A program made the translations under genes and the position numbers. The notes beneath the pieces were generated by a model. That model ran no database searches, was not told the origin of the DNA, and saw nothing but the letters and a program-made list of their open reading frames with translations. 64,000 nucleotides of DNA from NCBI GenBank assembly GCA_015832175.1, contig WJXW01000010.1, positions 1,178,001 through 1,242,000 on the forward strand, given 5' to 3'. The stretch comes from Paraphaeosphaeria minitans (taxonomy: Eukaryota; Ascomycota; Dothideomycetes; Pleosporales; Didymosphaeriaceae). Below, one piece after another: positions 34,183 to 45,669 of this stretch (position 1 is its first letter; each line of letters begins with the position of its first letter).

Positions 34183-35709
34183 ATGCCTTCCGCCGACTTC
34201 GCCGCCGCGCAAGAACGCATAGCCGCCCGCCGCGCGCAACGCGCCCGCAAACTGCCCTCCGCACCACCCACCACACGCCTCCCCCTCGGCTCCTCCATCC
34301 TCTCCATATGGGACGCGATCAAAGGCCGCGAAGGGACCCGCCCTGCCTTCCGCGTCGGCCAAGTCGACGCCGAGCTCCTGGATGACGAGCTGCTCGGCCT
34401 GCTCAAGGGGCAGGTCGGCGAAGGGCTCAAGTACTTTGGGCAGAACATGGCGGATGCGTGGGCGCCTGAAATCCTGTTTGCGCTCCGCGTGGTGCTGTTC
34501 AAGCTGAGCATCTGGAACAACAGCGCGACTTATGGCGCCCACCTGCAGGGTCTGCGGTTTACCGACGCGCGCAGCACGGCGCCCGACCGGCCGCCACCCG
34601 CCAAGTGGCAGAAGATTGCTTATGGAGTGGTGACGGTGGGCGGGCGGTATGCGTGGACAAAATGGGAAGAATACCTACTGGCCGCGCACGAGGACTATTC
34701 GCGGCCGCAGTCCGAGACTCTAAGCCTGGCAAGCAGAATGACGGAATACCTCGACTCGGCGCACGATGTCGCCTCCCTCGCCTCGTTCCTCGTCTTCCTC
34801 GTGAACGGGCGCTACAGAACCATCACCGACCGCGTGCTCCGCCTCCGCCTGACCCCAACTTCGCACTCTACCTCCCGCGAGGTCTCCTTCGAGTACCTCA
34901 ACCGCCAGCTCGTCTGGCACGCCTTCACAGAATTCCTCCTCTTCCTCCTTCCGCTCGTCGGTATATCCCGCTGGCGCCGCATCCTCGCGCGCGCATGGCG
35001 CAAAGCCCGCGCCGCCTTCCTTGCACTGCTGGGCCGCTCGCCCGCGCCCGGCGACACGGACGAGGACGACGCGAAGCCAGCCGGCGAGCTGGCCTTCCTT
35101 CCCGAACGCACATGCGCCATCTGCTACCGCGATCAGAATCCCACCACCCAGACGGAGCAGGACGTCCTCTCCACGTCCGCAGGCGGCGGCGGCGGCGTCG
35201 TCGGGTCCGCCACAACCGACATTACGAACCCGTACGAAGCGGTGCCGTGCGGGTGCGTGTACTGCTTCGCATGCATCGCCCAACGCATCGCAAACGAGGA
35301 GGGCGAGGGGTGGACGTGTCTGCGCTGCGGGGAAACCATCATAGAGTGTCGGCCGTGGGATGGCGACGTGCTGGACACGAGCCGGAGATCGCAATCGCAA
35401 TTGCAATCTAGCGGGGCAAATGGCAAAAATGTTGAGTTTGTGGCTGTGGGAGGTGCCGACGAGGGTGGTAGGGATGAGAAGGCGGGGCTGAGGGAAGTGG
35501 ATCCTATGCCCGAGGAAGAGGAGCACGGCGAGGAAGAGTCGTTTATTGAAGAGAGTAGATCACGGAGATTGGACTGGGGACAGGCGCTGGATGAGAGTGC
35601 GGAGTGGGCACGGGCAAGTGATGAGCAGAGTACCGAGCAGGATAATCAAAGTGAGGAATACGACGAAGACGAGCAAGAAGAGGGCGAAGAGCTGGATTAT
35701 GACCAATGA
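34183..35709 (+). CDS. pex2: Peroxin Pex2, RING-type peroxisomal ubiquitin ligase subunit
   Basis: Single exon, 508 residues, ATG at 34183. Pex2 forms the membrane ligase complex with Pex10 and Pex12 that ubiquitinates the import receptor Pex5 for recycling. The N-terminal Pex2/Pex12 domain spans about residues 40-270 (LDDELLGLLKGQVGEGLKY, then WAPEILFALRVVLFKLSIW, then a hydrophobic hairpin near FTEFLLFLLPLVGISRW). The RING domain lies at about 310-390: CAICYRDQ, then PCGCVYCFACIAQRI, CLRC. The CGC in place of CGH is within the range seen in Pex2 RINGs. A Ser-, Gly- and Thr-rich insert of about 30 residues separates the first Cys pair from the rest. The C-terminal 110 residues are acidic and disordered. 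It is convergent with the BuGZ-like gene. Confidence 0.9.
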   Translation: MPSADFAAAQERIAARRAQRARKLPSAPPTTRLPLGSSILSIWDAIKGREGTRPAFRVGQVDAELLDDELLGLLKGQVGEGLKYFGQNMADAWAPEILFALRVVLFKLSIWNNSATYGAHLQGLRFTDARSTAPDRPPPAKWQKIAYGVVTVGGRYAWTKWEEYLLAAHEDYSRPQSETLSLASRMTEYLDSAHDVASLASFLVFLVNGRYRTITDRVLRLRLTPTSHSTSREVSFEYLNRQLVWHAFTEFLLFLLPLVGISRWRRILARAWRKARAAFLALLGRSPAPGDTDEDDAKPAGELAFLPERTCAICYRDQNPTTQTEQDVLSTSAGGGGGVVGSATTDITNPYEAVPCGCVYCFACIAQRIANEEGEGWTCLRCGETIIECRPWDGDVLDTSRRSQSQLQSSGANGKNVEFVAVGGADEGGRDEKAGLREVDPMPEEEEHGEEESFIEESRSRRLDWGQALDESAEWARASDEQSTEQDNQSEEYDEDEQEEGEELDYDQ

Positions 35710-36107
35710 ATGAAAAGATAGGGCAAATCATGTCATACAGTCCCGGACGTGCCGTGTGAGCTCCACAACCGATTAGCGTGTTCATTGCTCAAGTATGCGG
35801 TCGTAACTATGCCCATTCGCAGGCTGATGTCTTACTCTGTTGTGGCTTTATGCCTTTTAGGATGAGGTTGGAGCTGGGGCCAAGTCTGGAGATACTTCTC
35901 CGGGCACATATCGTTCGCAGCTCATGTCCTCCCTTTACCCTCTGCAGCCCTCCCCAAACATGTAGCCGTCCCTGACAGATCCGCACCAAAGTCGACAAAA
36001 GCAGCACAGAGGTACCAGGGCCAACATCCCTATGACTTTCTATCCCTCCACGTCCAAGTATGTGCCGCTCCTCGGCTAGTATTGCCATTGAACGCTACCC
36101 ACACCTC
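35710..36107. other. Convergent spacer
   Basis: 3' flanks of pex2 and the zinc-finger gene. No gene seen. Confidence 0.5.
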
Positions 36108-37103
36108 TCACACTCGCGCAAACTCCGCATACCTCGGCAACGCGGCCATCTTCTCTTCGGGGCTAATAATCTCGTCGAAGAAGACCAACTTAATGTTCTT
36201 GTCCTTCTTGCTCTTCTTCTCCGCCGGCGCTTCTGCAGTCGGAGCCTTTTGCGCATCCGCAATAAGATCGTCAAGCGAGGCAGTCAAGTCGGTGCCGGGT
36301 GGTGCGCCATTCAGAGGGAATGCACCAGGCGGCGGTGCACCAAAGGGAGGTCGCTGTGGGAGTCCGCCAGCGCCGGGGATGCTTCCTGGTCGCACGGGAG
36401 GGACGGCCCCGGGTGGGAATTGGCCGGGGGCGTATCCTACGGCGCTGATCGGGGAAGGGAATGTTTGAACGGCTGGCGGAGTCTTTTTGACAGTGTTAGC
36501 AGGATGTTCGAGGAGCGCAATGCAGCAAGACTCACTGGCTCAAGCTGAACCTCTGCATTAGGCAGCGGTAGTACACCGTTCGCCCTGTCAACCCTATACT
36601 TCTCCGCGCGCTCCTGGATCTCCTCAAGCGTCTCATTCTTCTTCGCACGCTTGTTCGCGCCGTTCAGTCCCGAGCCACGCGTCGGGTTGCCCGTGGCCAG
36701 CTGCCGCGCGCGCTCGTCGGCGAAATGCGCCGCCGTGACCTGTTGGTTATGCTGATCGACAATCTCCGGGGGCACACCCTCCATGCCAAAGATTTCGATA
36801 TCAAGTCCGCCGCGGCCGGCAATCGCATTCTCGACCTGGTTCAGCTGCTCCTTGTGGACCTGTGTCATGTGCACGTTGAGACCTGGGGTGTGCGTGTCAG
36901 CTGGTGCCGCAGAGGGAGGGCAGTGTGCAATGCCAACCTCCGGCCGTGTTCAGACGGCGACCGCATTTCTCGCACTTGAAGTGCTTCGCCTTCTGGTGCG
37001 ATATGAGAATCTTCAGATCGTCGAAGTCGCGCTCGCAGTAGAAGCACCATGGTCGCTCGAGCTTCTGGTTGAGGTCTGGATATCTCTTCCTCTTTTTCGT
37101 CAT
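36108..37103 (-). CDS. BuGZ/ZNF207-like zinc-finger protein
   Basis: Exons 36938-37103, 36536-36882, 36108-36482 in transcript order give 295 residues. Two adjacent zinc fingers lie at residues 20-65: C20/C23 with H36/H41, then C44/C47 with H60/H65, split by intron 1, whose donor is the unusual GTTGGC. Around them is the family pattern [20 protein letters not shown], then [11 protein letters not shown]. The middle part contains [14 protein letters not shown], also typical of the family. The C-terminus is Pro/Gly-rich, then Lys-rich, ending in [10 protein letters not shown]. In animals BuGZ binds Bub3 and spliceosome components and acts at kinetochores; fungal homologues are little studied. 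I do not see an obvious GLEBS (Bub3-binding) motif. Confidence 0.82.
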
Positions 37104-38107
37104 CGTGGCGAGCTCGCGCTGGTGGAAGCGGCGATTGGATCTGTGACCGGGTTATCTGCGCGCGCGTGAGGTTGACGGCGGCTTCGAGCTCGTCGACCAA
37201 CGTTTGGAGGCGGAGGGAGCTCGGACCCTAGCGTCTTGGCGAGCGTCGTGAACTTTTCTCCGCAGACGAAGCGTCTGCCACTTCCCTCATCGTTCTTCCA
37301 TGCCTTCCTTCTGAGAGCCGGCCCACGGACACAACTAAGCACTCTAAGCACCGACGACAAGAAGATTTCCTGCGCGTTTACCATGCTCACTCGCGTCCAC
37401 CATCTGTATTTGCTTGATCCAGCCATAATCCTTCATTCTCATGCCACTGGCATTGTCGTACCAAAGCGCGACAAATACGCTTCAGCTTTATCAAGCCAAT
37501 TTCAGTACACGCAACAAGCACAGCAGCCACTTGGTCTTACGACACCACCCACAAGTCCTTTCGGGGAGCATCCTGCATCGGCGCGTCCTGCGTTTGATGT
37601 AGGTTTGCGGCTGCAGAAGCTTCGTGCCCTCTGATTCTTCAGAGGCTGTTGCAAGAACAACCCTACCAGAGGTCCTTCATAGTTCACACTTCCTCGCTCT
37701 TCATGAGACTTCCTACGAAGAGTGTGACTCCTTGCGCACCTACATTCAATGATATCATCACCACTGGTATGAAAAGACGAAGCTTTTGAGCGAATTTAGT
37801 ATATACTCCAAGTCCAACGGGTGATGTGTTGTACCCAAGCTTCTAGCAAAGCACTGCATTGTAATATCAACATGGCTACCCTTTCCGTCCGTGCACATTC
37901 CCCCATCTCTCTTAAGCCAACGGGACTGGGTGAGATTCCATCCCCGTAACCATTGTGCCCGTTCAGCCATATGACTGCTTTGTGTCCAGCGGCTGGGATG
38001 TCCAAGGCATTATTCACCGAGAAGCCAGTCCCTACAGCCTGAGATGGATGTCGGAGGCTTGCGTCATACTGTACAATCGTCCGACATATTGCTTGCTCCT
38101 GTAGGTC
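37104..38107. other. Spacer, no firm gene
   Basis: A plus-strand frame at 37236-37634 could encode about 130 residues (from ATG 37383, about 83), with a TPPTSPFGEHP segment, but nothing else supports it. No other candidate seen. Confidence 0.4.
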
Positions 38108-39114
38108 TCAGGGTTGCGGTACCTGCTTCTGCTTCCGCTCTTTGGGATCCTGCCCGGAAATGAGCGCCAGCATGGTGACGGGCTTTCTAACGGCCGATGC
38201 CTCCAGCACACGATTGACATGGTCCAGGCACTTGTCACAGAGGACGTTCTCGGCCGACGGACCCAAATTGCCAGGACGATTCCGCTTGGCATCCAAGTGA
38301 TAAAGGTTGCCGTCGAAATTGACCATGCAGATATAGCGCATTGCTGGTTCTTCGAGGGCAAAAACTGATTCACCCTGTATGGCAACATCCGTGTAAGCCT
38401 CTTCAAGACGCTTGTTGAGCTCTAAAGCAAGGGCGTAGTTGTCAGGAGTAAGCGACATTTCGTTCGATAGTACGAATACATCAGTCAGGAGGCTGTTCGA
38501 TCCTGGAGCTTCATGTCAACATTTCAAACCGGTTGTCAGTGAAGCATTACTGCCCGCCACTACAGACCGAGCATGGAGGCTGGAGGTCCGTGGGAGAGTG
38601 CATGCAGGATCGAATAGAAGCCGCATGCTCCATCAATCGTTTGCTCGAAGAACGGAACAGAGTGTCTGTAGCACAACATAGTATTAGCACTGTTCATGGG
38701 CAGGGTTTCTACTCCAATGACTCGTGACAGCGGAGCGGTGGTTGAAGCGCGTGTGTCGAAAAGATGGCTTCAGCAATGTATCGAAGGGGATACTGTGCCG
38801 TGGGATATCACTTGCCTCGTGCGCGACGGTTTGCCACGTTGCTTCATGTTCAGCTTCTCACTCATCTGTAGCGCAATGATGAGAGCATGTATATCGTCAT
38901 ATTTCTTCCGAAGCTCCGCGCGATCCTCGATACTGTCGATCTCCTCGAACCGAAGGCCTTCTTTTGTGGCTCCCTCGGGCACTCCAAGCTTTCGGATGAG
39001 TTGATTCCAAAGTGTAGCGCTCGCATCGAGTGGAATCCACGATGTCGGGACCTCTGGCCAGAGCAACTGTCGCGGTGCAGGTTCCTGTGATGCGATTACA
39101 GAGTCAGTATGCAT
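38108..39114 (-). CDS. Ubiquitin C-terminal hydrolase-fold protein (peptidase C12), catalytic His replaced
   Basis: Exons in transcript order: 38816-39114, 38568-38665, 38108-38508; 265 residues from ATG 39114. An upstream exon (39193-39312, spliced to 39084) is an in-frame alternative that adds 40 residues. The UCH fold is shown by WIPLDASATLWNQLIRKLGV, then FEEIDSIEDRAEL..HALIIAL, then FFEQTIDGACGFYSILHAL with oxyanion Gln108 and nucleophile Cys114. The region EEPAMRYICMVNFDGNLYHL aligns with the HFI..VDGHLYELDGR part of the family: Arg190 stands where the catalytic His should be, while Asp205 is kept. The spacings (Gln to Cys 6, His site to Asp 15) match UCH enzymes. Intron 38666-38815 has a GC donor (GCAAGT); only this joint restores the Cys motif in frame. 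The protein may be an inactive ubiquitin or Nedd8/Rub1 binder. Confidence 0.82.
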
Positions 39115-40054
39115 TCAACATAATCAGTTTCATGCAGTGTCCCAGTCTGCTTTAGGGGTCACGCTTCCTGCAATAGGTCTGCAAAAACTCACGTTGTGCG
39201 GTTGGCGTAGTATTTCGCAGAACCACAGGTTTTCGCTCAAGGTCATACGGTCAAATCTAGCGAATGCTTCTACGGGAGGAGGGTAGCAGATCGACTCGAG
39301 TAAATTGAACATGATTTTGATTTGGCCTTCGGTGCTGTGTATTCGCGATGAACGTGAACGATGTTGCGGAAGATCTGCAAGCTGCAAACTATGCTAAGTG
39401 AATATAGGCTATACTTGACGGACGAGGCGAGGCGAGGGTTGCAAAGAGAAGGGCGGTTTCTGGCAACGGCGCAAAGTATAGGTACCGTAGCGGCGGCCGC
39501 AGGGGGAAAGCAGGCACGATGCAGCCAAGGTTCATAGATACAGGTAGGTACCACCCCCATGTAGCTGTCAACAACATCATTTGAGCCTATGTACCGTGTT
39601 TGTTAAATGCTTATTATCCGTGAAAACCTACTCCTCATTGCTCTGTCTGACGCCCACGATGCCTTGCCATGAATTTGTATCTGGACCGGTACCTGCCTAT
39701 GCAATGGGCAGAACAACACGACATGGTCGGCTGCTGGCGCGACAAACTCGCACACCTAACAGAAAATGCATCAAATCCCAGCACTGCACAAGTCACAACG
39801 CCTACACGACCGACATTCCTATGCTGAAGGGTGTATGCACCCCAGGTGCAATTACAAAGCCAGTGCAAGTTACCTAAGACAGGATATCGTACGTCTCAAC
39901 CAAGTAGGTACCTATGGTAAGACAGAAGCATCTTCTCTTACATGGAAAGGGGTTTTTCTCGTTGAGCCGTTCCTGTTTTAGGTACCTAACACAACCTGGC
40001 CGATGGGCGTGAGATCCGCAGCGAAGAATGGTAAGATCGTCTCAGCGCTGATAG

Positions 40055-40107
40055 GTATTCTAGGTAGCGGTACCGTACGGTAGGTAGGTACCGTACCTAG
40101 GTAGGCC
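40055..40107. repeat. TAGGTACC-type degenerate repeat
   Basis: Dense array of TAGG, GGTACC and TACCGTACC units forming local palindromes. Similar runs occur elsewhere between genes in this window. Confidence 0.75.
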
Positions 40108-40461
40108 GGTTGTTCGTCCATCACCAAGCTTCGCCTCAAAGCGGCCCTGCGTCACTGTTGCTCCCGACGAAAACTAGATGCGGAAACAAGCAGTACGGCC
40201 GGAGCAGTGCAGCGCTGACGGCTCGGCAGCAGGCAAACTCCCCGTGTGTGCTGCCAGCAGTGTTGCTTGGTGTTTGCTTGGCCCAGATGACGCCGAGCTG
40301 GCCGGCTTGGCGAACACCCCTGCTCCTGCTCCTTTAAGGCTAGACTGCCCAGCTTTTGCGTACGATACCGTACCTGATAACCCACCTTCCGTAATCAGCC
40401 GTCTCCCTCAAAGCTACCCTTGAGCTTGCATATTCCACCCGTCATGGAGCTGCGCTGCTAG

Positions 40462-40470
40462 TATATATTA
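40462..40470 (+). promoter_or_regulatory. TATA box of the S28 peptidase gene
   Basis: TATATATTA about 57 bp upstream of the start codon at 40527. Confidence 0.55.
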
Positions 40471-40526
40471 TACCTGCTCTTCTGTCGCGAACGCTTCGTG
40501 CACTGTGTCTGTCGTTCACAGCAACC

Positions 40527-42376
40527 ATGCGCTATTCTTTGTTAGCAGGTACCCTGTTGGGTCTTGAAGCGGCTGCACTGCAATTGGGACTTCCGACCGC
40601 AGGGGAGCTCGCCCAGAAGGTACATTGGCCTCGTACCATGCCATTGATTGCTAACACATTCTGCAGGTTCAGGCGACCAGATCGCGTCATTCCCAGAGGT
40701 CGGTGCTGGCCAAGCGTGACGATTTGGACCTCTCTGTCTTGTACCCGCCGCACAATCTGAGTGTACCCATTGATTTCTTCCACAATGACACTCGGTACGA
40801 GCCGCATACCAATGGTGAGTAGCTCAGTGTCAGGGTGTATCCTTCAATTTCGAATTGTCGATAGTTCATTCTAATGATCCCATGTCGTTCGTTCGTTTGC
40901 TAACAAAAATCATAGACACGTTCAATTTGCGGTATTGGTTCGATGCCAGCTACTACAAACCTGGTGGCCCTGTGTTCGTCCTTCTCGGTGGAGAAACCTA
41001 CGGAGACAACCGTCTGCCCTTCCTCCAAAAGGGTATTGTTCACCAGGTTATTGAAGCCACCAATGGTCTTGGTGTGATCCTGGAACACCGCTACTACGGA
41101 GAAAGCTTCCCGTACCCCAGTGTGTCGCTGGAAAACCTTCGTTTCCTGTCTACCGAGCAAGCTCTGGCCGAAGTTGACTACTTCGCCCGTAACGTCAAAT
41201 TTCCGGGCGTTCACGCGGATTTGACAGCACCAAACACCCCCTGGATTGCCTACGGTGGCTCGTATGCCGGTGCTCAGACAGCGTTTCTACGCGTTGTGTA
41301 CCCAGACACTTTCTGGGGAACTATTGCCTCATCCGGCGTCACCGAGGCTATCTACGACTACTGGGAGTACTTCGAGCCGATCAGACAGTACGGTCCGCCC
41401 GACTGTATTTCCGCCACCCAGAGCTTTATTAGCGTGTTGGATGGTGTTTTGATGAAGAACGACACTGCCGCGATCAAGCAGCTCAAGGATGCATTTGGAT
41501 TTGGAGGTGTCACAAACAACCAAGACTTCGCCAACATCTTCACGGACATCTACGGATGGCAGTCTACTAATTGGGATCCCGAGGTCAACAGCCCAAGTTT
41601 CAACGACTACTGTACTAACATTACCGGATCGCTCAACTTCCCTGACCTTGAGGCGAACAGGTCCACCGCCGCGAGCCTTGTCGCTGCTTCCGGGAAGGGC
41701 AACGACACCGCAATAGTGGATACAGTCCTAAACGCTATCGGATGGTACGGCAGGAAGCTCACCGTCCAGAGATCGTCTGGTTTGACTCAGGACCAGTACT
41801 TTACTGCGCTTAACGACACTCAGTGGGAGGACGACTCTCTCGATGCTGCGAACGCTTACAGGAGCTGGAACTACCAGGTCTGCACCGAGTGGGGCTACAT
41901 CCAAACCGGGAGCGGTGCCCCTGCAGACATCCAGCCCTTGATCTCCCGGACTCTGGATCTCGAATACTTGACCTATTTTTGTCGCGCGAGCTACAACCGA
42001 ACCGAGCCTCCGGATGTCGAGAAGGTCAACAAGTACGGCGGCTTCAACACCAGCTACCCTCGCTTGGCACACATTGGCGGTAACGCTGACCCGTGGAGGC
42101 CTGCTACGCCTCTATGGTACCCTGATGCTAAGAATGACACAATTGAGGAGCCGTGGCTGTTGATCTCGCATGGTGTGCACCACTGGGAAGAGAATGGTAT
42201 CTTCCCCAACGAGACCACGCCGACCCTGCCGCCGTACCCGGTCATCTATGCTCAGCAGTACCTTAAGAACGTAAGGAAAATATCCTCAATTGGCATGAAA
42301 CAGCACTGACACGCAACAGTTTGTCATCGACTGGCTAAGCGACTGGGAGAAGCCAGGCTACTTTGCTGAGCTGTAA
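40527..42376 (+). CDS. Secreted serine carboxypeptidase, family S28 (prolyl carboxypeptidase-like)
   Basis: Exons 40527-40619, 40667-40814, 40916-42270, 42320-42376, all GT-AG; 550 residues. The signal peptide is MRYSLLAGTLLGLEAAALQ, followed by a short propeptide-like part with a dibasic LAKR. The alpha/beta-hydrolase core opens with LRYWFDASYYKPGGPVFVLL and EHRYYGESFP. The nucleophile Ser196 sits in YGGSYAG; the acid is probably Asp472 in GGNADPW and the base is in SHGVHHWEE (His502/503), the usual S28 order. Many NxS/T sites suggest glycosylation. The family removes residues after Pro, often at acidic pH, and serves extracellular protein digestion. The last exon of 57 bases completes the C-terminus (WLSDWEKPGYFAEL). 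Confidence 0.93.
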
Positions 42377-43202
42377 AGAACGTACCGCAGCTCTTTTGCA
42401 TACCACCATAGCGTAGCACCATCTTTTGAATAAAACAATTACATTCATGCAAACCATATCCGACCTCTCTCGCACCTTGCTTCAGCTATTGATTCTGTTG
42501 CAGCCTATATCTATTATCTTACGCCGTGGGTAAGAGTTCGAACTTTTGCTTGACAGATCCTAACCCAAAACTGAGCCCTAAGCAGACCCACTAGTAAATC
42601 CCTCACTGGTCTCATTATCCACCACCACAGTAACATGAAACCCCATCACACTTGGACCCCCGCTAAGTATCATTTTTGTTGCTGCTTGTGGTTCAATATT
42701 TCAGTGCGGTTCGTACGCTTGCACGCCGTGCGAACTACAGTACCTCACAAACCACTCCCAGCTCGGAGGCATGACGGCAGTCTAGCTCGCATGTGCCATG
42801 CATCGCTGAACGGCATGTTTGACCACCTGATATTGTCTCTATCGATAAGGGGAGGCCCATTGGGGACGAAAATCTAGAAGAATCGGCAGCAGTAGACGGG
42901 CGTGGTGCTGTTTTGGACTAGCGGGACTATTACCTATCTGTGTACGACATTGCTTGACGAAACAGCGTTGAATTATAAGATACGCGTTGTATCTTCTCAC
43001 TTATGTTGGAGGTACACGTTATGGTAACATCGTATCGTACGACTAAGCCCGGATATTCTGGTACATTGCTGGTAATGCCTCCATCTATTCTCACATATAA
43101 CATCATTATAATTGGCATCCGTATGTTCGATGAAATCTTCTCCGCAACAGTTGTACACTTGAAAGAGGCGATCTCATATGTAAAGAGAGTCTCAACGCTG
43201 CC
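42377..43202. other. Convergent spacer
   Basis: 3' flanks of the S28 gene and the 6PGDH-like gene. Moderately AT-rich; no gene seen. Confidence 0.5.
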
Positions 43203-44890
43203 CTACTGCTTCGTCCCAATATATCCGTACGTGTCGTTCTGGCTGATGGCAGGCTTCCATTCGAAATGGTGCTTCCCCTCCATTGGCTTCTTGACTTCTT
43301 TGTCTTCATCACCCTTCTTGTCGAACATGTGCGAGCCGAAGTAGTCCAGCTCCGCTTCGTAAAAGGACGTCGGCAGGTCCGTGCCAGTGACGACTTTGAG
43401 GTATTCGAGCGTTGCACCGAGCGCCGGAGCAACTTGGTCTGTCTCAACAGCTTTCGCAACGACACGACGAAGCGAAGGGTAGCAGTGTCGCAGCGAACCT
43501 GCAGCTTTGTCGTTACTGAGGAGGTTGATGGTTGAGTGATTCGCGTTCGGTGCTCTGAGGACCGGCGCCAGAAGTTCGTCGGATATGTAGTCGGCCTGGA
43601 TGATGCAGCCGGCGCGCCATATCTGCCATACTTGGGCATAATCGATATTCCATCCGTGGGCTCTGTTGGCTGCCGCGATGGTGTTGAGGCCCTGGATGAA
43701 AGACGCTACACACGCGGCGTATGTTGCTCTCCTGAGATCTTCGATGAACGCGGTTCGGTCTGCGATATCGAGCGTCTGAGGAGGGAAGCCACCAGAGAAG
43801 GTTTTGCTCGCCTCTTCGCGACTGCCGCGGTAGGCCGATGCGAGGCGGAAGCCATGAGCTATGTTTAGCGTAAAGGCAGGGATATGTTGCTCCATTGTTT
43901 CGGTGTTAGACCAAACGCCTGTGCCCTCCTCGCAAGTAATATCCTGAACGATTTTGTCCAGGACCTCGGAGATGACGAGAGGATGGTTGCCTGAGGTTTT
44001 ATCGTGTTTGGACCCTGGTTCGCGCTTGTGTGAGAGATCTGCACCGATCGAAACGAGGAACGTTCCTTTCTACAAGAAAGTTAATTGAATCACAAGTGAA
44101 GGCGTGACCGACTTACCAGTTCGCCTGAGTCGTTCCATTTTGCGAAGATGTCGCCGATCTCTTCATAGCCTAGACCCATCTTCCTCATGATGCCCCATGA
44201 TTCTGCGAGAGCGCTCATCATTCCGTGCTCGATACCGTTATGAATCATCTTTACGTAGTGGCCACATCCTCCGGTACCAACGATGCCCACACATGACTTC
44301 CCATTCTTATCTTTCGCAGCGACTCTCTTGAGCAAAGGTAGCACTTCCTCAAGGGCAGACTTGTCACCGCCAGGGCACATTGAAGGCCCCGCACGTGCGG
44401 CTTGATAACCACCGCTGACTCCGCAGCCGATGTATCGGATCCCTGGCTCAATGCACTTCTTCTGTCGACGCTCAGTATTCTCGAAATGCTCGTTGCCGCA
44501 ATCAAGGATGATGTCGTTTTTGGAGAGATTAGGCATCAAACCTTCGAGCACCTTGTCGCCGACATTTCCATGGGGTAGAGAGAAGACCAGAAGCCGTGGC
44601 TGCGAGAGTGAACTGCAGAGCGATTTGTAGTCTAACGAGGCGTCAGTATGGGTAATCAACTGAGCAGGAAGAGTATTCCTACCTGTGTACTTGGAAAGCT
44701 TTCCATGGTATCCTGCTTTCTCAGCCTTGTCGATCACTGAGTCCATCATCGCTTCCGCAGGGTCTGACAACGACACGTTCACTCCGTTCTCGGCAAACAA
44801 CAACGCCATTCCACCTCCCATACTTCCGCACCCGATCATTGCAATCTGATCCAGATTAGATGACACTTTGGGGACCGCGCCGGGAAACAT
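43203..44890 (-). CDS. 6-phosphogluconate dehydrogenase-like protein
   Basis: Exons in transcript order: 44683-44890, 44117-44631, 43203-44069; 529 residues. The first intron (51 bp) has no stop and is divisible by three, so it can be missed; the GTAGGA..TTAG borders and the family pattern argue for removal. The Rossmann domain begins IAMIGCGSMGGGMALLFAENG. The catalytic part has CGNEHFENTERR, GCGVSGGYQAARAGPSMCPGG and GGCGHYVKMIHNGIEHGMM, so the active-site Lys and Glu are present. The all-helical C-terminal domain follows (ATYAACVASFIQGLNTIAAA). Standard enzymes have GEEGAR and GPSLMPGG where this has GYQAAR and GPSMCPGG. It may therefore be a divergent paralogue of the pentose phosphate enzyme rather than the main one; its substrate is uncertain. 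Confidence 0.85.
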
Positions 44891-45669
44891 ACTGAACTAA
44901 ATTCCGGCATCTCTGCGATTTCCGTGAATTCGAATGTCGGACGAAACTAATATGGCACCCAGCAAACAAGCAATATACAAATAGGCAAGGCTGGAGAGTT
45001 GCGGCGAGTTGGGATCCTGGTAGTGAACAATGCTATCGAGAAAAGAAAGGACCATGGCGGAGTCTTAGACACGAACCTTAACAGGTCTTTCAATTGATTG
45101 ACGACGGTGGCGATGATTTCGCTGTGACGAAGGGATCATGGATGCGGTCCAGTCGCATCCCAATCAGGTGACGTCGGCGGGGCTAGACGGAGCTAGATAA
45201 GCTTTGCGGCACGATGGCGGGAGCTGTGCAGAGAACACTGGCAAAGACATGTTGTTCTCGGACTTAGAATTCTGAGGAACAGGTACAAATCCATGTTCGC
45301 GATAGGACCGACTATTGTTGCAGTACCTACCTACACTTCGCGTCATTCTCCGTCCAAGTTCAGTAGCCAGGTGGATTAATGGTCTTTGGATACGACTGAA
45401 TCACATTGTTTGAATATGCTTGTCAACATTCTCCGCACCGAAGCAGCTCGAGATCGCATCCAACCAGAAGCCCATGCAGAAGGAGATGGCCAAGGTATAG
45501 CAGGATCACGTGACACTAGGCAGCGAGCATGCAGGGGCATGGATGTAGCGCTAGCCGTCTTGGGAAATAGGCGAGAGCTTCTCCAGAAGTCCCGGCGCGA
45601 ACGACCCGCAACAGCAGCTCGACACCATAACCGCAGACCAACATCCTCAACACAACATACGCCGCAACC
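44891..45669. promoter_or_regulatory. Divergent promoter region, 6PGDH-like gene and Y14
   Basis: 779 bp between opposed start codons. Short TACCTACC sequence at about 45325. No TATA box is evident near the Y14 start. Confidence 0.45.

Larger units (their letters stand above)
39115..40526. other. Divergent intergenic region with TAGGTACC runs
   Basis: Upstream of the UCH-like gene (minus) and the S28 peptidase gene (plus). Contains repeated TAGGTACC/GGTACC elements near 39540, 39905, 39980 and 40055-40107. No gene apart from the possible alternative UCH exon at 39193-39312. Confidence 0.5.

Noticed and set aside
34720..35526. Long antisense frames over pex2
   Set aside because: GC-rich coding DNA gives long open frames on the other strand; the Pex2 domain and RING are on the plus strand.
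37236..37634. Small plus-strand gene
   Set aside because: No family signal, no introns, and overlap with the presumed upstream region of the BuGZ-like gene. Kept only as a note.
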